From NCBI RefSeq assembly GCF_030814475.1, contig NZ_JAUSVF010000003.1, positions 496,001 to 560,000 of the forward strand: DNA of 64,000 bases, written 5' to 3'. The translations under genes and the position numbers were made by a program. A model generated the notes under the pieces. That model saw only the letters and a program-made list of their open reading frames with translations, was not told the DNA's origin and searched no databases. Positions 54,016 through 62,838 of the stretch are shown here, in pieces. Source of the DNA: Pararhizobium capsulatum DSM 1112. GTDB taxonomy: Bacteria; Pseudomonadota; Alphaproteobacteria; Rhizobiales; Rhizobiaceae. Numbering within the stretch: the stretch's first letter is position 1; each line of letters begins with the position of its first letter.

Positions 54016-54270
54016 ATGAATAAGTTTATCATCGCGGTTGGAATGATGGGGATTCTCTCGTCATGCACGCAAACAGAGCGAGGCACCGCAATCGGTGCAG
54101 GCTCCGGCGCAATTATTGGCGGTGCTGTCAGCAATAGCTGGGAAGGCGCGGCTATTGGCGCGGTGGCTGGTGGTGTTGTCGGCGCACTTGTTGGCCACTC
54201 CCAGGAACACCGAGGCTATTGCATTTACCGCGATCGCTATGGCCGCCGGTTCGAGGCCCCTTGCCGATAG
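54016..54270 (+). CDS. small glycine-zipper lipoprotein (84 aa)
   Basis: Signal peptide with lipobox (KFIIAVGMMGILSSC, lipidated Cys about residue 17), then a glycine-zipper region (GTAIGAGSGAIIGGAV, GAAIGAVAGGVVGALVG) and a short basic/aromatic tail with two Cys. Typical of outer-membrane or periplasmic SlyB/OsmB-like small lipoproteins. The ATG at 54016 follows GGGTTGAAAGC and begins the signal peptide. Confidence 0.8.
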   Translation: MNKFIIAVGMMGILSSCTQTERGTAIGAGSGAIIGGAVSNSWEGAAIGAVAGGVVGALVGHSQEHRGYCIYRDRYGRRFEAPCR

Positions 54271-54579
54271 TTGCGGGCCGATAGTGGGTGCCACTCGCGA
54301 GCACCTTTGCCTATTGAGGCCGCCGGATGCCGCGCACCGTCGGCGATACCGACAAACTGATGCACACCGCTCTCTACCTCCATCGCGACTGGCGGTACTA
54401 CGGTCACAGAAAGCTCACCGGCCAGAGGCCAGTTCGTCGCGGCGGGTCGAAGCGCGCCAAACCGCCGTCAAAGCCGCTTGCCAGCAACCTCTGTCCCAAC
54501 CGAGCAACTTCCGCTAGAAACGGCGTGTGCATATGTTAGCCTAGTCCACAACGCTCCTTGAGGTTGCGACTGGAAGAGC
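54271..54579. other. 309-base region with no firm gene
   Basis: A plus frame at 54327-54539 (HTALYLHRDWRYYGHRKLTG) is open but lacks a ribosome-binding site; its basic composition may come from GC-rich non-coding DNA. Confidence 0.4.
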
Positions 54580-56142
54580 ATGAAGCGCACTATTCGTCTT
54601 CTCGACCGATATGCAATCCTTGTCTGCCTGCTCGCGGGCTTCGTGGCAGGGGCTCTGGGTATTGTCGGAGCGCGAGCGATCGCCCTTTCGATAGCTCGTG
54701 TCAATCTCGACCGTTATACAACCGCGCTGCTGGCGCGAGCTGACTCCATTTCTCAGGAAACCGACAACGCGCTTGCTGAAGCGAACTACGTCAAAGGAGT
54801 GGCTTGCGGGCCGAGCGACCTTAGGCATTTGCAAAAAATCGCCTTTAATGCACGGTATATCAAAGATGTGGCGCGGGTCGTCGACAACAAACTGGCATGC
54901 TCCAGTCTTCTCGGCGTTGTCTCTCCGCCCTTCGCGCGGCCCCCGCCCGATATGGTCACCCCGGACGGCGACGAACTGTGGGTCAACACACCGTTGGTTC
55001 TCACAAACAAACCCGCACTGATTGTGAAGGTTCGAAACGCGAACGTGGTAATCCCCCCCTCGGCGTTTCTCGATTTGATCCAACAGCCGTTTCGATACTC
55101 TGTCGCTATCGTCAATACCGCAAAAGGCCGTGTCATGCTTTCGCGGGGCGAACGCCTTGTCGATGACAGCGTTTTGATAGCCCACAAGGACGTTTCAGCG
55201 GATACCGACGCCGACCTCATCCGTGTCGCCTGTTCCAAGAACCATTCCGCATGCGCGGTCGCGGCTCTGGACCGGGGCGAAGCCATCGCACCGCACTCGG
55301 TCTTCATCATTGGCTTTGGGGCACTTGGCTTCCTCCTCGGCGGATTTTTGAGCGTGATCGGATATCTCCTCCGTCGCAGACCGAAGCCAATGAATGCGAG
55401 GCTCAGACACGCTTTGCAATCGAACCAATTGACCATGGTGTTTCAGCCAATTGTCGATCTGCACACCGGCCGCATGATTTCCGCAGAAGCGCTGATCCGG
55501 TGGACTGACCGCGAGGGTCGCACCATTCCTCCCGATGTTTTCGTGTCCGCCGCAGAGAAAAACGGAACCGCCGGCGAGATCACCGCCTACGTCTTGCGGT
55601 ACGTGAGCCGTATAGCGGGACCCCTGCTGCGCGACAATCCTGAGCTGGTCATCACCGTGAACATCGTTGCCGCCGATTTGAGCGATCCCAAATTCTACGA
55701 AATTCTTGAGCAGATATTCGTTGCTTCAGGGATCGCAAGACATCAGATAGGCCTTGAGCTCACCGAACGCTCGGTCGCCGAGCAGGACGTCGCTATCGCG
55801 GCAATTGCCAGGCTGCGCGCACTGGGCCACCCTATTTACCTCGATGATTTCGGCACGGGATATTCGAGCCTGGCGCAGCTCCACGATCTTAACCTTGATG
55901 TCATCAAGCTGGACAGGGCGTTTACCAATAGTGTTGGCACAGGTTCGGTAAGCGTGTCGATTGTGCCGCAGGTTTTGGAGATGGCCACCGCTCTCGGCCT
56001 TCGGGTTGTTGTCGAGGGGATCGAGACCGACACCCAATATTCCTATTTTGCCTCCGCCCCAAACCACTGCTACGGACAAGGTTGGTTTATTTCCAAACCG
56101 CTCTCATACGACGCGCTAGTGGCTTTCAAAGCTGAGCATTAG
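54580..56142 (+). CDS. membrane-bound cyclic-di-GMP phosphodiesterase (CSS-motif plus EAL)
   Basis: 520 residues. A first membrane helix (residues 11-35), then a periplasmic domain with a CSS motif (ACSSLLGVV, about residue 107), a second helix (about 240-265) and an EAL domain from about 280. Catalytic features are present: AEALIRW (the EAL signature), NxxxxDL (NIVAADLSD), ELTERS, DDFGTGYSSL and VEGIET. This is the layout of redox-sensing CSS-EAL phosphodiesterases that lower c-di-GMP and so favour motility over adhesion. The ATG at 54580 follows GGAAGAGC. A 3'-end copy lies at 60029-60102. Confidence 0.92.
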   Translation: MKRTIRLLDRYAILVCLLAGFVAGALGIVGARAIALSIARVNLDRYTTALLARADSISQETDNALAEANYVKGVACGPSDLRHLQKIAFNARYIKDVARVVDNKLACSSLLGVVSPPFARPPPDMVTPDGDELWVNTPLVLTNKPALIVKVRNANVVIPPSAFLDLIQQPFRYSVAIVNTAKGRVMLSRGERLVDDSVLIAHKDVSADTDADLIRVACSKNHSACAVAALDRGEAIAPHSVFIIGFGALGFLLGGFLSVIGYLLRRRPKPMNARLRHALQSNQLTMVFQPIVDLHTGRMISAEALIRWTDREGRTIPPDVFVSAAEKNGTAGEITAYVLRYVSRIAGPLLRDNPELVITVNIVAADLSDPKFYEILEQIFVASGIARHQIGLELTERSVAEQDVAIAAIARLRALGHPIYLDDFGTGYSSLAQLHDLNLDVIKLDRAFTNSVGTGSVSVSIVPQVLEMATALGLRVVVEGIETDTQYSYFASAPNHCYGQGWFISKPLSYDALVAFKAEH

Positions 56143-56307
56143 TCGCTCCACGCCGGGCGCTACTCAATCTCAGACATGTCGTTCCGGGTGCTCAGGCCAC
56201 TCGTCCCAAACCAGTATTGTTGCAGTCAGCGTCTCCGCCCTCATCAGCCCGTTCTCTACCGTGACATTGGAGACATCACGGATGGCGTCGCCGAAACCAA
56301 CCCGCTC

Positions 56308-56760
56308 CTATCCCCGAAGCCTATTGTTGATCTTATCGATTGAGGCCTTGATGGAGCTTACTGTTTCAGCATCCAGCCCAAGCGCTTCTTCAACACAACG
56401 CATGATGGCGGTGGCCTGGTTGCTCAGTGCCCGCCCTTCCTCCGTCAGATGCAGCAGCACCTCGCGCTCGTCTTTTGGGTTGCGCGTCCGGGTGATGAGC
56501 CCTGCTGCATCCAGCCGCTTCAACAGAGGCGTCAGCGTACTGGAATCGAGGAACAGCGTCCCGCCCAGTTCTTTTACATTCTGACCGTCACGATTCCACA
56601 GGGTCACCATGACCAGATATTGAGGATAGGTGAGGCCGAGCTTGTCGAGCAATGGCCGGTAGAGCTGCGTGAATGCATGGCCGGCCGAATAAATGGAAAA
56701 ACAAAGCATCCCGGTGACATCTGGCGGGGCGCGGTCGGAGTTGGATGGTGTGTCGGTCAT
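56308..56760 (-). CDS. MarR/OhrR family redox-sensing repressor
   Basis: 150 residues. MLCFSIYSAGHAFTQLYRPL carries the N-terminal Cys (residue 20) that senses organic hydroperoxides in OhrR. The winged helix follows (GQNVKELGGTLFLDSSTLTP, LLKRLDAAGLITRTRN with PKDERE in the wing). Start ATG 56760 (TDTPSNSDR) follows AGGAGATCGCC; the longer frame is unlikely. It is divergent from the exported alpha/beta hydrolase, which it probably represses, whereas OhrR usually pairs with the peroxidase Ohr. Confidence 0.88.
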   Translation of the reverse strand: MTDTPSNSDRAPPDVTGMLCFSIYSAGHAFTQLYRPLLDKLGLTYPQYLVMVTLWNRDGQNVKELGGTLFLDSSTLTPLLKRLDAAGLITRTRNPKDEREVLLHLTEEGRALSNQATAIMRCVEEALGLDAETVSSIKASIDKINNRLRG

Positions 56761-56964
56761 GGCGATCTCCTTTTTCATCAAATAATTTGCGCGCGATCCA
56801 TTTGCAAGCGATTGACAGCCGAAAGAATCAAAGGCATATAGATCGTGCACAAACTACTCGCACACAAATTGAATGCAGTTGCGACAAGCCCCGGAGATCA
56901 CCGCACCCTCAACCCAATCTATTCCACTGAACCCATCACTCTGAATTTGCGAAAGGAATTTATC

Positions 56965-57732
56965 ATGTCCAAGTTTGCTGCCACCTTCGCCGTTGCCGGC
57001 GCTCTGCTTTCGGGTACCGCGGTTGCCCAACCCGCCAAGCCCACTGTCGTCCTGGTTCACGGCGCCTTTGCAGACTCCTCAAGCTGGAACGACGTCACGA
57101 GGATCCTGCAGAAGGACGGCTATACCGTCATTGCCGCCGCCAATCCGCTACGCACTGTGTCAGGTGATGCTGCTTATGTTTCCGCTATCGTCGGAAGCAT
57201 CGAGGGGCCGGTGGTGCTGGTCGGGCACTCTTATGGGGGCCAGGTCATCACGAACGCCGCCAGAGGCAGCGAGAATGTGAAATCACTGGTCTATGTGGCC
57301 GCATTTGCTCCAGAAGCGGGTGAAGCTGCGGCAGAGCTCGCAGGCAAGTTCCCCGGTGGCACGCTCGGGCAGGCCCTTGCTGCTCCTGTAAAGCTTGCTG
57401 ATGGTGGCGTGGATCTCTCCATCGACCAAGCCAAGTTCCACGATCAGTTCGCCCATGATGTCGCAGCAGACGACGCTGCCCTGATGGCCGCGGGCCAACG
57501 CCCGATCACCGAAGCCGCCTTGACGGAGAAGTCCGGAGATCCGGCTTGGAAGGCGCTGCCATCTTACTTCATCTATGGGGATGGCGATAAGAACATCCCG
57601 GCCAAGGCACTAGGCTTCATGGCCGAACGCGCCGGCTCCAGGCACACCGTCGTCGTCAAAGGCGCATCCCACGTTGTGATGGTCTCCCAGCCCCAGGCCG
57701 TGGCCGATCTCATCGAAGAAGCTGCACGGTAG
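56965..57732 (+). CDS. exported alpha/beta hydrolase
   Basis: 255 residues with signal peptide (SKFAATFAVAGALLSGTAVA, cleavage after AQP). The hydrolase core shows VVLVHGAFADSSSW (oxyanion), GHSYGGQVI (nucleophile Ser), an acid in YGDGDKNIP and the catalytic His in KGASHVVMVSQP. It resembles the EstC/hydroxynitrile-lyase-like group of small esterases. The ATG at 56965 has AAAGGAA upstream. The divergent OhrR-type gene suggests induction by organic peroxides. Substrate unknown. Confidence 0.9.
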   Translation: MSKFAATFAVAGALLSGTAVAQPAKPTVVLVHGAFADSSSWNDVTRILQKDGYTVIAAANPLRTVSGDAAYVSAIVGSIEGPVVLVGHSYGGQVITNAARGSENVKSLVYVAAFAPEAGEAAAELAGKFPGGTLGQALAAPVKLADGGVDLSIDQAKFHDQFAHDVAADDAALMAAGQRPITEAALTEKSGDPAWKALPSYFIYGDGDKNIPAKALGFMAERAGSRHTVVVKGASHVVMVSQPQAVADLIEEAAR

Positions 57733-58288
57733 GTCATGTCGGCCACAATCTGCAAAAGGCCGTCGCTCGAAAGAGGGTGGCCTTTCGCAGGCAGAGGTCG
57801 TCCCACAGGGCTCAGGAATGCGGGGCCGACATGCCAATGGGTTGGAATAGCGCGACAATCAGGATGAGAGGCGTTGCCTCATCCTGATTGTCGTGCGGCA
57901 TGGGCTGGCGCAGTTCAGGACTTTTTCTCGCCGGACCACGGGTGGCATTCTATCTCAATCAAGGACCGGGAGCTCATGCTACTCTTCGCAAACCATTCTT
58001 GTTGAAGTCAACGCCCGCCATCCCATTTTCTGCCGCGTGGCTCATAATGAACCCACTTGTCGTTGAGGATCTCTCGGGCAACACCCCCACTTTGGCGGTT
58101 GCTATTATCCTCGGCCCGCGAAGGGTCGCGGGACCCAGCACCATGGTCGCGGGCGATGAAAGCATTCCGGACAGTGTCAGAGTACTCAGGGGCAAACAGG
58201 ACTGTCAGTGGCTGCGTCCGACCGCCCTCGCTCGGGAACAAACATTAGCGTTCGCCGTTGTTCTCCCGGTTCTGGGAGGAACCCAAAA
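57733..58288. other. 556-base intergenic region with a long perfect inverted repeat
   Basis: No protein gene is supported on either strand. The notable feature is the inverted repeat at 57851-57895. Confidence 0.5.
57851..57895. repeat. 18-bp inverted repeat (possible terminator or palindrome)
   Basis: GACAATCAGGATGAG (57854-57868) and its exact reverse complement (57878-57892) flank a 9-base loop; pairing extends to 18 positions if one G-T pair is allowed. No T tract follows on either strand. It lies about 120 bases after the hydrolase stop. Confidence 0.8.
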
Positions 58289-58558
58289 ATGCTGATCGAA
58301 ACCGAGATGAACTGCAGTGATATTCGCTGGTCAGTCCCTGTGCCTGTGCGCACGGCGAAGGGCCGGAAAATTGACGTAGGCGGGCCGCAGGAGGCCTTGA
58401 ACGTCCTCACGATGGACTGGCCGAAAGACGAACGCGGCGAGCACTACGAGCGAGCGCGAAAGCTTTGCATGGCGGTGATGGGCCGTCGAGTGCCGGCCGA
58501 GACGATGCGGGATGACTTTATTGAAGCATGCCTTGAGGCTGGGGTGTACTCCGCTTAG
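58289..58558 (+). CDS. DUF982 domain protein (89 aa)
   Basis: Contains the DUF982 layout: SVPVPVRTAKGRKIDVGGPQ, EALNVLTMDWPKDERGEHYE, RARKLCMAVM and a final FIEACLEAG. The ATG at 58289 follows GGGAGGAACCC. DUF982 proteins are abundant on rhizobial plasmids; their function is unknown. One of three in this window. Confidence 0.85.
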   Translation: MLIETEMNCSDIRWSVPVPVRTAKGRKIDVGGPQEALNVLTMDWPKDERGEHYERARKLCMAVMGRRVPAETMRDDFIEACLEAGVYSA

Positions 58559-58861
58559 CATCTGGACATTCTCCCCCTGAGTCTCTGTGATGACCGGACC
58601 GCGCGCTTAGTCTTTTTGACCGCCATTGTGCAATATTGAGACCGACGGGGGACTTCGCTTCCTCAGGTTGGGTGCGCATGCGATGTGTTCAAGCCGGATC
58701 GGTCAGCCATGATTATCAAAGCTAAGTGACTGCCGGGCGCCAAAGGGCCCCAAGTCCTGGGAAGGCCATTAGCCAGTCACTTTCATGCCGGTTGTATTCA
58801 GCGGTTGGGAACCGAGTACCGCGCCGTCCGTTTGAAAGCAGATTGGAAATGGGAGTGCGTC
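58559..58861. other. 303-base spacer between DUF982 genes
   Basis: No gene or clear signal seen. Confidence 0.4.
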
Positions 58862-59110
58862 ATGGTCGCAAGCATCTGGGATACGAATGTTGAGGTAATG
58901 CTTGAGTGCAGTGATCATTTTCTCGTCATCAAGAGTGCGAGGGAAGCTGTTTCCTGTCTGAGAAGGCATTGGCCAAAAAACAAGGGCTTGAGCTACGCCC
59001 AGGCGAAACGGGTGTGTTTGGAGGCAGCAAGGGGAACAACACCCAACGCAGAAGCGAGAGCGGCTTTCGAGGCTGCGGCCGAGGAGGCCGGTATTTTGAG
59101 ACGTTTTTGA
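58862..59110 (+). CDS. DUF982 domain protein (82 aa)
   Basis: Reads VASIWDTNVEVMLECSDHFL, then SAREAVSCLRRHWPKNKGLS, YAQAKRVCLEAARG and AFEAAAEEAGILRRF. The spacing of EA..xLxxxWP, the A..C helix and the C-terminal F-x-x-A-x-x-x-A-G matches DUF982. ATG 58862 gives family length; the GTG/ATG options upstream add unrelated residues. Confidence 0.8.
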   Translation: MVASIWDTNVEVMLECSDHFLVIKSAREAVSCLRRHWPKNKGLSYAQAKRVCLEAARGTTPNAEARAAFEAAAEEAGILRRF

Positions 59111-59439
59111 AGATGGATTAAATAAGGAAGTTTTCACTGGCGCTTTAGACCCCCTGCTACGCACACCGATAGATGTCAGTTTGCAGCCAAATGAGTTCCT
59201 CATCGGCAAGATCCTCGTCGACCTCGATCGACCAGGATTTCGGGCGATCATCGTTGCCATCCGATATACCCTGCCCTTCAGATGATCCTTGAGATCAAAC
59301 GGAATCCTCGTCGTAGATGAGCAACTTTAATGCCGGTACAACCGTGTGATCTCGACAAAGACCTCTACGCGCTTTTGGTAACTATTTTGCGGGGTGATTT
59401 CCGCCGATTGAACACAACAATCGCCGTTGGATACGCTCA

Positions 59440-59905
59440 CGCTGGCGGCCGCCGAGCTTCTAGAATCCCGAACGCAGCGACCGCTGGACGATAGAAGCCA
59501 GCATATCGCCTCACCAGGGGCATAGATTGCGTCTGTATTACCACCGCCAACGCCGCCGCAACGCCTCGTTGAACCGGCATCATGGTCTGCTCCCCCTGCG
59601 GCGTGGAACTCGAGGGTGTGGCCATGCCCGTTCTGTCGAAGCCCGGCTTTAAACGATCTAAAGCTCGGATGATCCATTTCTTTATCTGTCAGAGTACGAA
59701 ACCATCGCACTCAGGGAGCGGATGGCATTCTCGACTCGAGTTTTTCCATGCCTCATGCGCCCACCGGTAGCTCGAAGTTGGGAGCCGCCTTGCCGTTGGC
59801 GACGGCTGTCACCAGACGGTCCAGAAAGTCCTGACATCCACACTCTCCGAACAGGCTGCCGTGGACTAGATCGGTTCACTCCGCTGAACTATCGGGTTCG
59901 TGAAA
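59440..59905. repeat. about 470-base direct repeat, copy 2 (other copy 52269-52745)
   Basis: It carries the same succession of unknown frame and luxR 5' fragment as copy 1 but lacks the luxR start codon: at 59905 the shared sequence stops after TGAAAC and unrelated DNA begins. It has an extra stop within the luxR part (GAG TGA versus GAG TTA). Both differences suggest that this copy is the more decayed. Confidence 0.88.
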
Positions 59906-60028
59906 CTGTTGAAGTCAGCGGCCAGCGCCACTACGCTTTTCTATCTCGGCAACATGCTGCATGTGCTGGGACTGTCGTTTGACATCTTCGCTTCCCTGAT
60001 GCAGTTCCTGCCCTGGGCCGTGCCTTGA

Positions 60029-60102
60029 ACAGAGTTGGGCTTCAGACCACTCTCGTAACGCGTTGGTCGCGTTCAAAGCGGAGCATCAGGCGCTCCAAAC
60101 CT
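60029..60102 (+). pseudogene. 3'-end copy of the EAL phosphodiesterase gene
   Basis: GCG-T-GT-GC-TTCAAAGC-GAGCAT-AG-CGCTCCA follows the end of the 54580-56142 gene (VAFKAEH) and about 15 bases beyond its stop. The stop codon itself has become CAG. Confidence 0.65.
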
Positions 60103-60115
60103 CCTTGCAGCGAAA

Positions 60116-60146
60116 GGCCGTTGCGTGATGGGATCACACAACGGCC
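60116..60146. repeat. strong hairpin, possible terminator of the 60357 gene
   Basis: GGCCGTTG-c-GTGAT-ggg-ATCAC-a-CAACGGCC forms 13 pairs with a three-base loop. On the minus strand it is followed by TTTCG, a weak T tract, so it could end minus-strand transcripts from the small gene at 60357-60431. Confidence 0.55.
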
Positions 60147-60356
60147 ACTGGTTAGAAGGTTGTTCAGGCGCTTCCGTTCCACCGGCGATATTAATCAAGA
60201 CACGGCTAGGCGCAATCGGCGGTGCTTGAAAAATTGCAAGACGCACGCAGGACGGCGAAACGGCATCTATCTTTGCGGTACGATCCTATGCGGAGGATCG
60301 CGCCCAGACACGACCCGCTTGGACTCGCGGACGTGTTAGTCGAGGTCTCACCCCAA

Positions 60357-60431
60357 TTAGCGCAAGCCAAAAAATGACAGCACGGCAATGACGATGACGA
60401 CCAGTCCAACGATATAGATGATGCGGTTCAT
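60357..60431 (-). CDS. very small conserved-type membrane peptide (24 aa)
   Basis: Reads MNRIIYIVGLVVIVIAVL followed by SFFGLR. A single hydrophobic helix with a basic end at each side; I recall near-identical peptides annotated in rhizobial genomes. No clear Shine-Dalgarno sequence. Likely inner-membrane. Confidence 0.55.
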   Translation of the reverse strand: MNRIIYIVGLVVIVIAVLSFFGLR

Positions 60432-60763
60432 GAGGGGTTTTTTTCAATTTCAACGTGTTAAAACGCACATCAAAACGATTTGGTTCCTCTGGTAACTGAG
60501 TACGACTATCAGCCAAAAGGCGTAGCGTACCCGTTCGCAGAGAACAGCCTGCCCGCCGAGATTCTCGGCCCACGCATGGCAGCATTGCGATTGCCGTGCT
60601 CCAGGCTATGCACCCTCTTCGGTACTGGCTATTTGCACGCAGATGGCGGAAAATACCGGTGGGACCGGAAGTCGCAACCCTGCCATGCGGAACTGAGCCG
60701 GGTGTCGACGGAATGACTGACGCGCCGGGCTGGCAATGACACGATCAAACGAGGGAGTTTGAA
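60432..60763. other. 332-base region upstream of the RTX gene
   Basis: No gene seen. It presumably carries the promoter of the RTX gene; GGGAG lies nine bases before its ATG. Confidence 0.45.
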
Positions 60764-62581
60764 ATGGCTATCGTCCAGTGTCTCGAAGCGACCAACATGG
60801 ACCAAATCCAGAATTTGACCACCCCGCAACTGACCGCGGCCACACCCTACACGTTCGATATCGAGTCCCGTGACACCAAGACATGGTTGACAGCGAACGG
60901 CGTCTTCACCGGCAGCAGCGGGGTCAACTACGCTGGGCATATTTCCGCGATCGCAGTCGACAGCGCCGACTACGGCCTGTTCCCGAACCTCTACATCACC
61001 ACGTCGTACGACATGACGACCGCAGCATGGACGCAATTGTTCTCGGGCGGGCAGTTCCGTATCGCCATTGCAGTCGTGCTCTATGGTGATGACACTTTCT
61101 ACGGTTCTGCGGGAACGGATCGCCTGCTAGGCTCTGGCGGCAACGACGTGTTCATGACCAGCGATGGTGCTGATACGTTCATCGGCGGAAGCGGAACCAA
61201 TAGCGTCAACTATGCAGCAGCGGGCCCTGGCCTGGTCGTGGAACTCGAAGCGCCCGGCTACAACAAGGGTGCCGCCACTGGCGACGTCTATACCGACATC
61301 CAGAACGTCATCGGATCAAACTTTGCCGACTACCTGTATGGCAATGGCTTCGCAAACAAGTTGCAGGGTGGCGGCGGTAACGACACCTTGGTCGGCAAGA
61401 CCGGAGGCGACACGCTCGACGGTGGAACCGGCAGCGACACCGCGTCCTACGATGCAAGCGCCTCCGGTGTGACCGCCAGCCTGCTCAATCCGTCCGTCAA
61501 CACGCTCGAAGCGAGCCTGGACACCTACATCTCGATCGAGAACCTCGCGGGCGGCAGCTTCGACGACATCCTGCAAGGCAACAACCTTGCCAACACGATC
61601 GAGGGCAATAACTATCCCAACTCCTCGATCATCGACAATGACCGGCTGTTCGGCCTCGGCGGCAATGACAGGCTGTTCGGCTATCGCGGCAACGACACCC
61701 TCACCGGCGGCCTCGGCACCGACCTCCTCGACGGCGGCCTCGGCAACGATGTCTATGTGCTCGAAGACGGCTCAGACACGGTCATCGATGCCGGTGGTAT
61801 CGACAGCGCCACATCGACGATCAACCGTTCGCTCGCCGTCGGTGGCCTTGTTGCAGTCGAGAACCTGACGCTGGTCAATGTCGCGACTGCGTTCAACGCC
61901 ACCGGCAACAACCTCAACAATGTCATCACCGGCAATCCCGGCGTTAACGCGTTAAGTGGCGGCAACGGCAACGACACTTTGATCGGCGGCGGCGGAGCCG
62001 ACGCTCTCAATGGCGGAAGCGGTACAGACCGCGCGTCATATTCCACGGCGACTACCGGCGTCGTTGCCAACCTGACATCTCCGTCGAACAATACTGGCGA
62101 CGCGAAAGGCGACACCTACGTGTCGATTGAGAACCTTTCCGGTTCAAACTTCAATGACACCCTCTACGGCAGCGCTGGTGCCAACGCGATCAGCGGAGGC
62201 AATGGCAACGACATCCTCAGAGGCTATGGCGGCAACGATACGCTGACTGGCGGCGCCGGCGGGGACCGGTTTGACTTCAGATCGGCGCTGAGCGCGACCA
62301 CGAATGTCGACAAGATCAGTGATTTCAATGTCGCCGCTGACACCATTCGCCTTGAGAACGCCATCTTCACGGCACTGGCCGCGGTGGGGACGCTTACATC
62401 CGGTGCGTTCGCGTCGAATTCGACCGGTCTTGCCGGCGACAGCAGCGACCGCATCATCTACGAAAAGGACACTGGCGAACTCTACTATGATGCCAATGGC
62501 AGCGTCGCTGGTGGGGGCATCCACTTCGCCACATTGAGCGCCAATCTGACACTCACCAACGCGGATTTCTTCGTGATCTAG
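60764..62581 (+). CDS. RTX (hemolysin-type calcium-binding repeat) protein, 605 aa
   Basis: Secreted-type protein without a signal peptide. Residues 1 to about 105 form a non-repetitive head (TPYTFDIESRDTKTWLTANG). From about 110 there are several blocks of nonapeptides (GSGGNDVFMTSDGADTFIGG, GGGGNDTLVGKTGGDTLDGG, LGGNDRLFGYRGNDTLTGG, GGNGNDILRGYGGNDTLTGG), which fold as Ca2+-binding beta-rolls. The C-terminal about 100 residues (DRFDFRSALSATTNVDKISD and onward to TLTNADFFVI) are the serralysin-like cap and type I secretion signal. Role could be extracellular matrix or surface; no enzymatic domain seen. Confidence 0.92.
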   Translation: MAIVQCLEATNMDQIQNLTTPQLTAATPYTFDIESRDTKTWLTANGVFTGSSGVNYAGHISAIAVDSADYGLFPNLYITTSYDMTTAAWTQLFSGGQFRIAIAVVLYGDDTFYGSAGTDRLLGSGGNDVFMTSDGADTFIGGSGTNSVNYAAAGPGLVVELEAPGYNKGAATGDVYTDIQNVIGSNFADYLYGNGFANKLQGGGGNDTLVGKTGGDTLDGGTGSDTASYDASASGVTASLLNPSVNTLEASLDTYISIENLAGGSFDDILQGNNLANTIEGNNYPNSSIIDNDRLFGLGGNDRLFGYRGNDTLTGGLGTDLLDGGLGNDVYVLEDGSDTVIDAGGIDSATSTINRSLAVGGLVAVENLTLVNVATAFNATGNNLNNVITGNPGVNALSGGNGNDTLIGGGGADALNGGSGTDRASYSTATTGVVANLTSPSNNTGDAKGDTYVSIENLSGSNFNDTLYGSAGANAISGGNGNDILRGYGGNDTLTGGAGGDRFDFRSALSATTNVDKISDFNVAADTIRLENAIFTALAAVGTLTSGAFASNSTGLAGDSSDRIIYEKDTGELYYDANGSVAGGGIHFATLSANLTLTNADFFVI

Positions 62582-62838
62582 TGATGGTTAACTAGATAGC
62601 CGAAGGAGACAGTTTCTCCGGTCTCAACGGATTCGTGCAGTCCCGCTCGGGATAGAACTTCGCGTCTGTCGTCTTGTCTCACGGGACCAGGAAGCGGTGC
62701 GTCTTGGCCAGGATCAAACGGGTGCAGAGGATTGTTGAAGCGTTGCAGCCCCAGCACTGGTCGTGATCGTACTAGCAACCTTCAAACAGCTAACTAAAAC
62801 AAAAGGCCAAACCGCCTTGCTCGGGCGCTGCCGGTTGC

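Larger units (their letters stand above)
59906..60356. other. mosaic spacer: membrane-protein end, EAL gene-end copy and hairpin
   Basis: A short plus frame to 60028 (FYLGNMLHVLGLSFDIFASL, stop after WAVP) looks like a membrane-protein C-terminus. It is followed by the EAL 3'-end copy and a strong hairpin at 60116-60146. No intact gene. Confidence 0.5.
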
